A stretch of 64,000 nt of DNA from Eunapius fragilis (GCA_963681505.1 OY811978.1:3467489-3531488); one strand, 5' to 3'; numbered from the stretch's first letter, positions 39,172 through 53,392 are shown. Notes: generated from the letters alone by a model not told the origin. Numbers and translations are program-made.

Positions 39172-41080
39172 CTGGATCAGAAAATTCAAATGAGCAGTTC
39201 ACAAGGTAATATCTAACACATAACAAAACTTACGACTAGCTGTAGGTAGGTGCATAGTCCTCTTTGAAATCATTTTGACACAAACAATGACAAGTGCTGC
39301 TATTGCCAGCAATACAATGATGGCCACTGAAATAATCACCTAATGAAATTATGACAGCAGAGTTATTTCAAAAATGATGTCGCCATGCAGGGTTACAAGT
39401 TACCGCAATGTGTATGACCGATGGAGCAGAAGTGGTACTCAGTGTTGTGGAGGGGAGGGGTGTAAAGGAGGTGGTTGGGGTGCTTAGTGTGTATGGAGAG
39501 AACAAAGTGCTCTTTATGGTGTTCTGTACATTGGTGCTCTGTACACTGGTGCTCTGTACACTGGTGCTCTGTACACTGGTGCTCTGTACACTGGTGCTCT
39601 GTACACTGGTGCTCTGTACTCTGGTGCTCTGTACACTGGTGCTCTGTACACTGGTGCTCTGTACACTGGTGCTCTGTACACTGGTGCTCTGTACACTGGT
39701 GATCTGTACACTGGTGCTCTGTACACTGGTGCTCTGTACACTGGTGATCTGTACACTGGTGCTCTGTACACTGGTGATCTGTACACTGGTGCTCTGTACA
39801 CTGGTGCTCTGTACTCTGGTGCTCTGTACACTGGTACTCTGTACACTGGTGCTCTGTACACTGGTGCTCTGTACACTGGTGCTCTGTACACTGGTGCTCT
39901 GTACACTGGTGCTCTGTACACTGGTGCTCTGTACACTGGTGCTCTGTACACTGGTGCTCTGTACACTGGTGTTCTGTACACTGGTGCTCTGTACACTGGA
40001 GCTCTGTACACTGGTGCTCTGTACACTGGTGCTCTGTACACTGGTGATCTGTACACTGGAGCTCTGTACACTGGTGCTCTGTACACTGGTGCTCTGTATA
40101 CTGGTGCTCTGTATACTGGTGCTCTGTACATTAGTGATCTGTGAACCAGTTCCAGTTGTGGTGTAGGAGATCATGTTCATATGTGTATAGGATGATGTTA
40201 AGTCATATACACTTGTAGAAGCAATGCTTGCATGGTCCACTTACAGTCAATTCACTGGCTGAATTAAGAATTTACATCATGTTAAGAGGTGAAAACAACC
40301 ATTATCAACATAAACCTAAACTATACCATATTTGCTTGTTAACCTATGGTCCATGCAAAGCTCTTAAATACAGTTGCTGAAAGGCTATAGTTTGCCGCTG
40401 CATTAGGGGCAGATACGAGGAATTTCAGGGGGGAAAAGTGGGGGGTTGGTATGATATAGTACACTACCGCTAGGAGTATAGGGGAGCTCTGCAAGCTACC
40501 GCTTTGTATGTTATACAAACCATATAGAAAATAATCAATTACAAACGTGTTAAATTATTGAATAATCTGTCACCTCTTGTAGCGGAAAGGGGGATGGGTC
40601 TTATATTTTAGAGGGTTGTTGCAACCCCCAACCCGTTCCCCCCGTATCCACCCTGAGCTGAATCAGACAAGCTCGCATTGGCTTTTGTCGACTGTGTACT
40701 GGTAGTATAAACTTGCATGCTGGGAAATTAAGCGGCAAGGGAGCAGGTAATATAGCCGCCGTTAAACTTTCTGATAGCTGGTTATATAGTGTGGGTGGAT
40801 AGCATTGCTAAACTGATAGCAAATGTGCTATCGGCAATGGATCTCCCTCCACCCTCCCACACCCTAATCAAAATTAATATTGATAACGCAGGTCGACCTG
40901 GGGGCTCAGTACTTATAACCTTCATGCATGACTGAAGATTTGAACCACTTCAAGTTTTACACCCCGCACGCAGACTGAGTTAGTTGCAATGTACTCACCT
41001 GATACATTGGCCGTAGCGACATGAAATATAGGAGTAAGAAAAGTTAAACTTAATACGGCATAGCCGACTATGTTTGCCAT
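38106..41080 (-). CDS. gene B: mucin-like receptor paralogue of gene A, no kinase exons seen
   Basis: Transcript-order exons: 41080-40999 (signal peptide, MANIVGYAVLSLTFLTPIFH), about 40258 or 40239 down to 39404 (STSVQ array, about 41 copies), 39339-39234 (same membrane helix as gene A), then 39171-39089, 39026-38978, 38913-38831, 38773-38728, 38663-38581, 38519-38474, 38409-38330, 38270-38234, 38173-38106. Exons alternate phase 1-to-0 (NPAY motif) and 0-to-1 (VKVQST), an exon pair repeated four times. Using the gene A acceptor (40258) brings an early TGA in the array exon; an AG 19 bases downstream (40239) avoids it. No kinase exon follows; retrotransposon fragments occupy the next 8 kb. 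It may be a decoy, an adaptor-docking receptor, or a decaying pseudogene. Confidence 0.6.
39522..40140 (-). repeat. 15-bp coding minisatellite, about 41 copies (STSVQ), in gene B
   Basis: Same unit as 28113-28393 but more than twice as long. Variants ITSVQ, SSSVQ, NTSVQ and STRVQ are spread through it. The repeat length is a multiple of three, so copy-number change keeps the frame. Confidence 0.85.
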
Positions 41081-41235
41081 TGTTTAGTGATGGAATCCCT
41101 CTTCGTAAGAGAACGGAAAATTGGTCACGATCTGCACGTCAGCATAGGACGTGCCTAATACGGATGCAGTGGGTGTTTTACCATGCAAATTACGTTAGTA
41201 AATGATGAATGTGATTACAGATTTCGTAATTATGA

Positions 41236-41346
<111 letters not shown>

Positions 41347-41488
41347 TGAGTGTGTGTGTGTGTGTGTTTTGTTTTAAGTTGCAGGTATCTTTTCAGTTCA
41401 CAATGACTTTGATTTATTTATGTATATTAATATGGCGCGAAAATGTAATAATAAAATGAGACAGTCCCACGACAAAATTTCCAAATCC

Positions 41489-42055
41489 TTTGCGTTTGAA
41501 TCGTTATAATGTCCGAACGGTAAACGCTATCAAAGTCCTATTTTCAAGGCTTAAAATTCGGTTTGTAGGTAGAGATATCCTGTGCCTATAGATTTATTCT
41601 GTTAAGAGTCTAGTTAATTTTTACTTCATCCGTTACGGAGATATAGCTGTGCAAAGTGCGTGCACGGTTTCCCGGCCGGCCGCTCGATTCGCGCCAATGA
41701 TTTAACGGGAGGCGGGCGCGAACCGAGCGGCAAACCGTGCACGCACTTTGCACAGCTATATCTCCGTAACGGATGAAGTAAAAATTAACGAACAGAACAA
41801 ATCAATAGGTACAGGACCTCTCTACCTAAAAACCGTATTTGAAGCGATTTGATTACTCCTGCCGAAAATCATGACGGGTTCAAACCCTGACTGAAAATCA
41901 TGACGGGTTCAAACTCTGTGGGGTATCGGACGTTGTAAATTTGTAATACATATTGAGGTCTTGTACTGGGAAGGAGCAAGTACAAGACCTTAAAATGTAG
42001 TATGAAGTATTGAAAATAGGACGTTGATAGCGTTTACCGTCCGATTCAAACGCAA
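41489..42055. mobile_element. complete foldback element F1 with long perfect arms
   Basis: Outer arms 41489-41546 and 42002-42055 (TTGCGTTTGAATCG...GGTAAACGCTATCAA...GTCCTATTTTCA). The inner arms 41613-41670 and 41732-41789 are 58 bases each and appear perfectly complementary, flanking a GC-rich 61-base centre (CCCGGCCGGCC). No ORF. A degenerate relative is at 29465-29660. Confidence 0.85.
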
Positions 42056-42100
42056 TGATGGATTTAATAATGTTTGGGTCCGCCATTGATTAACGCGGTT

Positions 42101-42358
<258 letters not shown>

Positions 42359-42546
42359 CTAGCCTGTTGCATGCAGCTTTCATGTTTACATGCACAATGT
42401 ATAATACTTGCAGATAGACTAATATAATAGAAATTCAGATAGCATGTATCTTTTAAGAACTATTCAATTTCACTGTTGCAAGTCTCTTCCAACCCATATT
42501 TATTGTTATGTGCAGGTACTATGGTCGTCATTGATGTTGCTGAACC

Positions 42547-45500
42547 TCATATAAGTGGATGATCCATCCCCTGCAAAATGACATTGCATGGGAATTGAAT
42601 TAAAGTATATGGGCCAGAGCAAAACCCACTTTTTAAAGGAGTAAGTCTTCTGCACTTTGCCCCTGCCACTATGGCCACCAGTATAACTACCAGGACTAAA
42701 GAGGTGACTGCAGCAATAACCACGCCTACCAGCAAACCTGCAGGTAAAACAAATCACATTGTGCTATGTTTACGGCTTTGCACATTTCAGTTTTAATACA
42801 CAGGGTACATGCAAATGTCCATTCAGCGAGTAATAAGTGAACTAATAGTGATTCAAATGCACCTATAGTGCATGTTTTTTAGTCATGTTATGTATTGGTA
42901 AATATAAGTGACGATTTCATCTTGGTTATATTGGTGGCATTTGTACAGGGGGGGAAAAAAAACGCGTCGAATCATTTTTTGATGTTTGTGTATGCATATG
43001 CACACTTTATTGCATGCGTAATCTTGCGTAAGAATTGAGTTCACAATCATGCAAAGTGCATGCACGGGTTGTAGGTCCCTTGACTCCCTTTTTGCTGCAA
43101 TGATCCCGTATATAGTACTGAATAATCATCATTGTATAATGTAATTCGTATTTTAAGTGCGTCAGATTAATGAGGTCACTTACTTTTATTGGAACCGTGC
43201 TCTGGATAAAGTAATGTCAATGGCGGATGTGGATGGAAAAGAAATGCAGGTATAAAAGCATGTGCATCCCCAATTTTACAAAGCTTATTAATTTTAGCTC
43301 TCCGTCGAGAGGGTTTATTATTAATATTATTCCTACCTTCTGCGAGAGAGGAGTCATCTCCGACTGCAAAAGGCATGCCTATATATGTAAATAAAGGTGA
43401 ATTTATAAGGAAATTATTAACTTAATTTTTTACTGAATTTTGTGCTTTTCACGAGTGGTCCGTTTGCTTCCAGAGATGTTGCATTAACTTCAGCAATGTA
43501 TAACTGATCTTGCATGTCAGACATTTCGACTGGAAATTGAAGTTCAATTAGTTTCCCGCCTCCAGACTGGGAGTGAAGGACCGTTTCAGCCACTTTTTTG
43601 CCTGTTTTTAAGCTGGTAATTGCGATCGTGTAGTTTGCTCTTTGATAGGAGCACATTTGAGGCGGCTAAATGTAAAAATTAATTGATTTAATTTAGCGGC
43701 GTTAGAATTAATGAATTTAATTCCTTCACATCACATTTGGACGCATCTCACAAACGTTTACTTTAATTAAGGGTTAAGTAACGCATGCATGTGTAGTAAA
43801 ACTGCACTATAGACCTCTTTCATCTTTGAAGTATCTGAAGTATCTGCCATGCGTCAGCGTCAACAATATAAGGATCCGCACAACTTTTACTGTATAATAT
43901 ATGAGCCTGAGGTGAATCACGCGTGATGAAATACTATTCTCGTTCACATGCACTACTTCTGTTGTACGCGGAAGTAATGTGCGAGATATATACATGTATG
44001 CATGGCTGGCGGACCATAAGATGAGTGGCCTCTTTTGTTTTACTGTGTGTATACCTCCAGGCAAATATGCACACTAACCCGTATTTGAACGATGACGTCA
44101 GCGCCATTGTCTCCCTCAAGGGAGTGAGGTTGAACTGATGCGGATATCGGGTTTCCATACCATTTCATATCTGCGAAAGGGGATATATTGTCGCTAAACG
44201 TAGTCAGATTATCCTTCCAATAAAATTAATATCAAGAATGCGTGAATCAATCACTATCTTGCTCACCAATCGGTAATCCACCGGAAACTGACTTGTTCTG
44301 ACTCTCTCCTATTCTGTTGGTGGCTGACACCACAAAAGTCAACCCCACACATTTATCTGAGTCATCTCTGTCTCCGTTGATAACGAGGCTGTTTGTAACA
44401 TCGTGTTTTGGTGGCTTTATCGTCCATTCTTTCCACATTCCGATCTTGCTGTTAAATAGTTTGACCGTGTAGTTGTCGACATCGGCCAACTCATTCCATG
44501 CGAACGGCTTCTTCCAGGACAGGAGTAGTGCAGTAGAATTAAGAATAGACAGTACTGGATCAGGTGCCAAAGGCGGACCTACAACATCCGCGGATCAGAA
44601 AATACGGATGCATACCATTGTGTTGTGTCACATTTCGAACACGTATATGCATCTCTGCATATAAGAACGGTGTGCCCAACTAATGCTCGTGTTTAATACA
44701 GACACTTCCTTGCTAGGTTTATTTAAATTATTAATTTTGCTGTATTTACAATAAAAATTACACATTATTTATATAATTAAAACTACTGCACTGCATATAA
44801 TAAAGGTAATTAAAACTAGATTATACACTACTCCAATACAGTCTGAGGCAGCATTACCCTGCTGGATTACAATGGACACACTCTTTGGATTAGTTTTGTT
44901 AGATTACAAAATGATTTGCATTATTAATTAATTCTGCTCTGCTTGGTTTACTTATCAATAGCTTTCAGGCCAATAGAACTGTTTACTTAAGTACATAGTT
45001 AATTGTCTTGTGTAATAGCTTAATTAATATTGAAATTCATAGAATTTTGAATTCTATTATGTTATAATAGCTAGCTTTGTTCTTTGATTTATTTTATTAT
45101 GCTGGTTTGTTTTATTAATTCATTTGTTTGTTATTGAGTTCATCAGTATATAGGAGCTTATACACTACAGCGGCACAGACCTGCAATGATCAGTAGGCTG
45201 CTGGAATGGATGACATCCTCGTCGTACCCATAGCAATCAATCTGCGAGCCGTTGTTTGACGGCAGTCCCTTCACAGACAGTTTCATATACGTGAAGGTTC
45301 GCATTCCAACAATCTTTTCTTCGATGCTGTAGTGCAATCCCTTCAATGCTAATTGTTCAGTGCTCTCGATTGGGACACGTCCGTTCACGTAGAGGATTCC
45401 CAGACCAGCTACACTGCATTCAAAAGTCGCAATTTCGTTTGGTAATATCACTTTGGTCGATAGCTTTCTGATGAATTGCGCGTCTGGGTTGGGAATCGAC

Positions 45501-46348
45501 GTCGCATGCGTGCACTTTTAAAAGTCGCGCGCATATATATATATGATATTATTTATCGATAAACACTACTGATCAGTTGAATTAAATCGTTATGCAAGCA
45601 TGCACGGAATCTAAAGGGTAGCCACAACGTTAATTAATTCCAACTAATTAAGGAACAGGTAAGCGTGGTTTAAAAGCTACATGCATAGTACTTAAAAGAG
45701 GAGCACAACGGAAGTTACCGAAACCCTCCTTGCCCCATGCCAATTCCCTAAGGACGACGACGACAACCTTCCCTCTATACCTTATATAGTTCGATACTCT
45801 TGCACTGTCATGCATCATTAAAAAAAAAACACGTAAATATCAATTATTGAACACCACAGGCTGTACAATAAAATGTAAATAAATTCTTTGATTCTCGCTG
45901 TCGGTTTTTTTTTTTTTTTGCTGTGGGTATCGGCTGCATGTTGTTTGACAATTATGGTCCCCCGCACCAGCTCATTGTTTTTTCTAACCCTATCAGCACC
46001 ATTCTACGCCCGTCTACTGTTGTGACTTGTGGCTAGTTAATGCAATTAATGGTAGCAGCCAAACGCAGTATTGATTAGCACAGCGCGCGCGGGCAAATTC
46101 TACGCCATGCACTGTCTATACAAGTTATACTGATGTGCGCGTGTGTCGCAGACGTCACGCAGTTACATGCAGCAGCGTGTCTAAGTGACTTGTGCAAGCC
46201 ATTATATACACGGCATGCGTACTGAATTATTTTGCCATTCAGGAGTATACCATATCCAGTTAGCGAAATGATTACCTAGGGCGTCGCAGAGGTATTGCTG
46301 CAGTATCGCAGTGACACAGATCCACAGAATCGATACTGAAAGCTTCAT
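42547..46348 (-). CDS. gene C: Ig-FN3-FN3 type I membrane protein (8 exons, 420 aa)
   Basis: Exons in order: 46348-46276 (signal peptide MKLSVSILWICVTAILQQYL), 45483-45181 (Ig domain), 44578-44267 (FN3), 44170-44079 and 43665-43434 (second FN3-like unit), 43378-43337, an 18-base micro-exon 43201-43184, and 42737-42547 (membrane helix, tail and stop). Phases agree throughout and total 1263 bases. The Ig shows TFECSVAG and QIDCYGYD cysteines; FN3-1 shows TALLLSWKKPFAWNE and DNYTVKLFN. The helix is GVVIAAVTSLVLVVILVAIV. The cytoplasmic tail is about 35 residues without enzyme domain. A cell-surface adhesion or recognition role is inferred. The paralogue is gene D. Confidence 0.78.
43184..43201 (-). 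other. 18-base micro-exon of gene C
   Basis: A strong acceptor (TTTATCCAG) and donor (GTAAGT) enclose AGCACGGTTCCAATAAAA, phase 1 to phase 1, encoding EHGSNK in the stalk. Skipping would keep frame. Only splice-site quality supports it. Confidence 0.5.
44600..45150. other. intron of gene C, no other feature seen
   Basis: AT-rich sequence with TTAATTAATT words; no repeats or genes recognised. The 45490-46270 intron is similar, with a T-run at 45907. Confidence 0.45.
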
Positions 46349-46349
46349 T

Positions 46350-47426
46350 CTTAACAGCCGTTTCCCTGCAGATTTTGATCATGAAACGTGCATGCGAGGA
46401 AAAAACCTCATGGACAATATGCTGCAATGATGGATTATACATATACACGCGCCCGCTGCACATATAGCACACAACAGCGCAGCGGATCTGCATGCATATA
46501 TATGGTATACGTGTAAGACTTACTTCCCCGCGTCGTTGGAGTGCTGTTGTTGGCGTATGCGTCAACACTGGCCCCTAAATACTATCAACGCAACTTATGT
46601 ATGCACGGGTCCCCAATTGTTGTCTGTCCATCATTGATAATTCACAGCCCCGCCCGTATATACGGCACTGCATGCCAGTGTACGTCAGACGCATTTGGCT
46701 TCTATTGTATAAGGAGTAATTAGCGAATATGCAGGGTGGGTGTGACCACTTTGCTCGACCTCTGCTGTAATTATGTGTGCAACTATTATTTACATAGATG
46801 ACTACCTATTCTGGCTACTGATAATAAGTATAGCACCTTGCTTACACAGAGGTGTACTGACATAAGCCGCTAACTAGCATATATGTTTGCATCAGCCTTT
46901 ATGTAAACGTGATGCAGCTGATGCTCTTGTCAACTGGTGGTTGGCATCCCATAAAGTGGGTTTCATGCACAGACATAGAGGCGAGCATGTGTTAGATTGG
47001 AATGCCATTACGTATAAGTCGCGTGCGGTTATCGTACCTGCGCAAGGCATTCGTGCATATACATATATGCAATGGTTTTTTAAATATATATATTTTAATT
47101 TTAACGTGCACCCCACTGGCCGATTTCCAGGCGCGAGGGAGTGGCTATAGTCAGCTGTGCCGCATGTGCCAATTATACCTGTATATATTGTGTTCCCGAT
47201 TGCCGGGTATACATTATGCTTCATCATGGGGATGGCATCTGGCAGGGGTTAAGAAGAAATGGAAAGGAAAGCCGGTAAAAGAAGCGGCTTTAATTCCAAG
47301 TTGTGACGTACTATTAGTATTGATTTCTTAATTTCATGTATGTGCGCGTGCGCGCGCGTGTGCATGTGTGTACGATTTGTGCATGCCTGCATGTATGCTG
47401 CATGTGTGTGCGTTTGTGCGTGTGTG

Positions 47427-47468
<42 letters not shown>

Positions 47469-48120
47469 AACGTGTGGGCTCGTGCATATATGTGGGTGTG
47501 TGTGTTGGCGGCAGAAACAATTATGATATTTAGAATTCAAGAAATTAACCTCATTTTGGGTCATGTTGACATGCAGTTAACTTTGCCCTGGTCGAAAGCA
47601 GACGAACGGAAACACTAATCGCTATGAATTTATATCTCGGTCTGGTATGTCACTATCCAACCCCTCAGCGGCGGAAGGTATATAAGATTGCATGGGGGGT
47701 GAAGGGGGGGGGGAGGGGGGGGGAACTCTGCATGCAAGGATAATTAAATTCATGAAATTCAAAGGAGGGAGGGGGGCTTTTGTTCACAGTATTCCTTTTG
47801 TCCGCAGGCAGGGGGTGCATGGGGGGTGGGTGGTGGGTGGTGGGGAGAGAGTAAGAAGCTCCCCAGTCCCAGATAGTCGGTGTATTTTATCCATACAGTT
47901 AGCATTTGGCAGCTAAAAATCAACTGATGGGGACAGTTAGCCGTTTGGAACATTACTGACTTCACGCTAACGGTCTTCGCTTCACATTAATTGTCAGGCA
48001 CGCGGCAGATCTAGATCTGAAGTTTTCTGGATACCATGATAAATTGAAATGCGCGCGCAGGCGTACGACCGGTATCGCGAGTAAGCTAGGAGCCGCAATT
48101 AATAACAGGAGGGGCCGAGT
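46350..48120. other. spacer between genes C and D, G-rich and TG tracts
   Basis: It contains a TG-rich tract at 47340-47466 and G-rich runs at 47690-47850. I searched the minus strand here for a membrane-helix exon for gene D and found none that fits phase 1. Confidence 0.4.
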
Positions 48121-48127
48121 CCCTTCT

Positions 48128-48370
48128 AAACAGCGGAAGCATGCATCCAGTGATGTGAAGTGCTCAGAGCTAGGTTGGTCTTGCATACCATTGGCTGTTG
48201 AGACTTATGGCTGCTGAGGCTCGCTTACCTTTTTCTCTCCTTGCATGCCTCTCGCCTGGCAGTCCGACTAAGCTGCACAAATGTAGGCTCAACCTGGTCC
48301 TAGTCAGAGCAAATGCAAGGGCACTGCTATCCCGAGCATATGGCATCTACTCTGATATCACAGCTTAACT
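48128..48370 (+). mobile_element. R-TV retrotransposon 3' scrap
   Basis: Reads KQRKHASSDVKCSELGWSC, IPLAVETYGC, stop, then LVLVRANARALLSRAYGI after frame changes. It is the same C-terminal block as in the 33.7-37.9 kb cluster, and lies just downstream of the last visible exon of gene D. Confidence 0.7.
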
Positions 48371-48809
48371 ATGAGATGACATTCAGTTCTTGTGTATTTT
48401 GCGTGCACTCATTAATTCATTTAGTAATAGCGTGCATAATTTATACTATGTATGTAAAAGATGTTATTCCAACAATAATAATAATTAACTTCGACCAGGA
48501 TTCCAGCCAATATAAATTTACTAACCAATTGCAAGCAACACGCGCAACTATAATACTGTATGCCAAATCGACAGCATACAGGTAAATCATATAAAGTACA
48601 AAGTGCACGTATATATTGAGCACATCTCAGGAGAATTACAAACCGTTAGCAAATTAGTTTGTAAAATAGCAGCCATACTAATACTAGTCGTTGAAAAATT
48701 CCTGAAGGCCCTGGATGGAATGAAATCCCCGAGTGGTGCGAAAGATTAAAGTATTAGAATCGATTCAAGTGGACATCTATATAACAATAATCATGTAGCC
48801 TTAACGTAC

Positions 48810-50945
48810 CCGCGATGCTTGAGAGGCTGCTGCTAGTTGGGTTTGTAGCGTTAGTTGAGTTGCTTGCTGGCTCAACAGGTTGGCGAAGTTCTGTCACAGA
48901 AAGTATAACATATCCCATATATGTATAGTAATTACACTATGAGAAGTTTACAAAGCTAAAAATGAAAAACCTACGAAATGTTTCACTTGCTTGTAGTTCG
49001 GAAAGTCCTGGCGCTGACATTACGCGCAAAATAATGTAATAATCTCTCTGCTTAGTTAGAGGCAGAAAAGTGGTTTGTATTTGGAAGGGAGTGCTGCCAT
49101 TGTACGGACGAACAACCGTTGTTCTAGCCAGTACGCCATTTTTATCAGCAGTAGTGACTTCGAGTGTAAAGTTGGCACGTTGATATGGGCACATTAGAGG
49201 CGGCTAAAAGAGCTCACGCACAAATCATTACACACACGTGCACACATAGGTATGCAAAACTCACTTGAATTTGTGTCACAATAGATACAAATCCATTTGA
49301 TTCGTAACGCAGTGATGTTAGAACGATTTCTGCAATATTTCCATCGTACCATTGTATGTCTGTGTGTTTAAACACAAGGTTAAGCAGAGATACGTTCAGC
49401 TTATATATTCATCTTGATGCGACAAACTTTTAATACATAGAATAAATCAGAATAGGATTTTGGACTGATGTACGCGTAACGTTTCATTGTAACGTTTTCA
49501 CTGTAGAGATGCAGCAAATATTATTTATTGCGAGTGTGTCACAATTAATAATTTATGTATGTTTATAACTTTTTGAATACTACTGAATATTTCTAATGTT
49601 TGTATTCTCAGTCATCCTTTTGATTATCTTTATAATTTTATTGAAATATACATGTAATACACAAAGATACATACATATACAGCAATGCTATTATCACTAA
49701 TATGTTTTGAACACAAATAATTACAAACAAGTTTTTATGAATGAGAAAAACAATTATATCTTATAAAGAAACGACCATGCACAATTACTGACTAAATTTA
49801 CAAACGCAGCCTGGCAATCATTTATCTGGCATGTTGGCTCTGTAATGTGGTGGCCAATCTTTGGATAAATGGTTGGTAATGCATGATTTTGCCTGGTTAG
49901 TGCGACCTGATATTCTGTTTGCAAGAGTGGCAGAAACTGGTTTGCTGTTTAACCGCCATCCACCAATTAAATGTTGACAGAACGCATGTCCAGCAATTTC
50001 GGACATCCATAGACGTCTGTACATTGTAAACTCATGTAAAGTGTTTGATTTTTTAAAAACATGAATGCAGTAGGATTATTTTTCAAAATATAAATCATGC
50101 ATTCTTTTATTTTTCACTTTCATCTTGCGAGCAGAAGAATCAACAACAAAATTAATTACTTTTGCCAGTTACGTAATAATCTTATTTTGAGCCAATAATG
50201 ATTAATAACATGCCAATGGTGGGCGCGTCCTTATGGAGCAAGTTATAGCAAGGATTATTAACAATTACAGGTTAATAATCCTTGGTTATAGGTGCTGGTG
50301 AGTGTGTGAGTGGGAGGAGCGTGTCGCTTTCTAAATGCTCGTAATGTGCGTCTGGTTCAAAACGTTTGAAAATTTCTTTCATCGGCGTACCTAAATCGAC
50401 GAACATGCACTCGGCGTGTATCAACCTATTCTCTACGACTGCGTAAGTTAACGGTCTGTTGCTATATATCGCGCATGACAAGTACACCACGCGCGCGCAC
50501 ACGAACATTCACACATACGACCAGATCTTTTTCCTGGGTGTATATTAGGAAGAATCTCTTTTCTTTAGCTGATGCAGATTAACCGGTTGGATTGGTCTGT
50601 ATCTCTAGCCGCTAGTCATTTATGTCATCTGGGTGTGGTCTATAGCCTGGGCAGAAATGTGTGTATTGTGTGTGTGTGTGTTTGTGTGTGTGTTTGTGTG
50701 TATGTGTATGTGTGTGTGTGTGTTTGTGTGTATATATGTGTGTGTGCACTTTTTCCTAGGATGTATTAGGAGAATCTCTTTATGTAACCGGTTAGGTTGG
50801 TCTATGCAGACTATGCCCTGGGCAAGAAGGAGTTAAAAAAATACTACCGTAAAGTACCACGAATAAGCTCCCCCCCCTCCGCCCCCAACCCGAGAACTTA
50901 CAAAAAGTTGTGTCATCTGGGCGTGGTCTGTACCCTACGCAAGAA

Positions 50946-51000
<55 letters not shown>

Positions 51001-51324
51001 ATGTGTGGTTTGTGTGTATGTGTGTGTGCTCTTTTTCCTGGGATGTATATTAGGAGAATCTCTTTATGTAACCGGTTGGGTTGGTCTGTGCCCTGGGCAA
51101 GAATGTGTGTGTGTGTGTGTGTGTGTGGGGTGTGTGTGTGTGTGTGTATGTGCTGTTTTTCCTGGATGCATGTTAGGAGAATCTCTTTATATAACCGGTT
51201 GATTTGGTCTGTGCCCTGAGCAAGAAGGAGTTAAATATCTCTACACGCCAGTCAGTTGTGTCATCTTGTGGTCTGTACCCTGGGCAAGAATGTGTGTGTG
51301 TGTGTGTGTGTGTGTGTTTCAGTG

Positions 51325-51355
<31 letters not shown>

Positions 51356-52753
51356 TCCCAGCTCTTTTTCCTAGGGTGTATATAAATCTTTTTAGCTGAA
51401 ACCTGTTGGGTTGATCTGTACCCTGAGCAAGAATGGATTAAATATCTCTAGCTGCTAGTCAGTTGTGTCATGTGGGTGTGGCCTTTTACCTGGGCAAGAA
51501 TGGGTTAATGTTTAAATCTCTCAAGCTGCATGCTAGGCGTTGGTCTGGGCAAGAATGATTCTCTAGTCGTTTTAATGTCTGGGTGTGGCCTGTACCCCAG
51601 AAAGGGCCGCTGGTCATTGTAATGCCTGGGTGTGGTTTGTACACACACACACACACACTCACACACACATGCTCTCCCAGCTATGGGGTGTTTTGTTCAT
51701 ATCCAAAGCCGATGTACGTATGTACATATGTGGTTGTGTATTTGTCTGTTCCAGCTGCCTTTATCTGATTGTGGATACATGTACTTTTATTTTTAACCAC
51801 CCAAATATCATACTGAACCTGTGCTCTCTTAAGGATGGTGAATGGCTAGTAACAAGGTTGCTCTGGTTGTGAGTTCCATCTTTAAGCACTGTGTATGTGT
51901 ATGTCCCAATCCCCTCCTCCCCTTTGAAGGGCTTAGTGTAGGAGAGGTTCACTGGACCCACAGGGCTCTTTTTTATCGGCTATGTTACACGTAACCCCTC
52001 ACAATCCTGGAAAATTCACCACACCCACAGGGCTCTTTTTAGTCCGTTCTATAACCAGAAAGTTCACCATAAAGTGTGAGGGGTTAAGTATCATAACCTA
52101 CTAAAAATACCCCTCTGAGTGTGGAGTACTTTCCTGGAGTGTGTACAAAAAGGGACCCCTGTGGGTGTGGTGTATTTTCCAGGAGTGTGAGGGGTTAAGG
52201 AACATAGCCGAAAATTCACACACTCCTCACACACTCCTCACCACACCCACAGGGTTCTTTTTTGTCAGCTGTGTTCCAATTACAATAGTGCAAAGGGTCA
52301 AGCCAGACCTAGCAAAATGAGCCCTTTACTTTTTGATTGTTTGTTCGTATCTGGAGCTATGTACATATGTGGTTGTGTATTTGTCTGTTCCAGCTGCCTA
52401 TATGTACCTTTATCTGATTGTGGATTTGTGAGGTCTCTATTTACATGTACAGGGATATGGTATCTCCCAGTTTGCTAGAGAAGCTTATTGTGACCCCACC
52501 CTTCTGGGGAGGAGGGGGTTGGGACATATAGAGGTACAAAATACAGAAGGGGTTGGGAAGTGTAGAGTCAGTAAGCCTTCCAAAGCATATATGTGATAAG
52601 GGTAATGAATAAGAAGGAGGTCATGTTAGCAGCTGCCTGGGAGTTCACCCTTGACAGCTACTCTACTTTGTAAAATCGTAATGTAGTTTAGTACCTTTCA
52701 TAAATTTGCATCTTGCATTTGTAATGAGGGCTCCACATCTACACGCTGTGTGC

Positions 52754-52788
<35 letters not shown>

Positions 52789-53392
52789 TGTGTGTGTGTG
52801 CGCATGCTTGTGTGTGTGTGGGTGTGTGTGTGTGTGTGTTGCTTGCTTGCCTGTTACCTTATGTACTGACCCACTCACCCAAACAATCCTACTTACACCT
52901 GCTGCCTCCACTTATAAAGGTGAGGGGCCAATGTCCCCTTCCGACAAATGTGTTGGGTCCCCTGTGCTGCCTACACCACTACACATAATGTATCCTGAGG
53001 TAACAACCAGGGGACCTGGGTGCTGTTTTGGTCAACCCAGTTTGGCTGCTATCACTGGTCATGCATGTGGAAAAGGAACTAGTTTATTACCCAGACCCTT
53101 GCACGTTAACATCTGTGGAAAGTTTTAATCACTGCTGCATAGGGAGTATTATCCACATCTGAAGTTGAGGTCAGAGAACTTTCTTTCTCCCCCTCCCCCT
53201 CCCCGCTAAAGACATGCCCATGAGTTTGTCCCCATGCCTCACCTTTACATACATCTGACGTATAACATTATTCCCTGTACTCTTGTAAGCCCAGGGGTAT
53301 GGTGGCAATGCAGACATACTGATGTGTGCATGTCCCCCAGAATCACTCCAGCTTGACATTGACACATTGGTTTGTATTGGACCTACTTGGGG

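Noticed and set aside
39408-40166. Plus-strand 252-codon frame (repeated LCTLV) and other frames of the array
   Set aside because: Only the minus-strand STSVQ frame joins in phase to the signal-peptide and membrane exons; the others are open because the period is 15.
40410-40660. Possible inverted-repeat element in the first intron of gene B
   Set aside because: The ends (GCAGATACG... and ...CGTATCCACC) match too weakly to support an element.
48441-48623. Hydrophobic minus-strand frame (KLIIIIVGITSFTYIV) as gene D membrane exon
   Set aside because: No acceptor in phase 1 and no basic stop-transfer residues follow; the composition is simply AT-rich.
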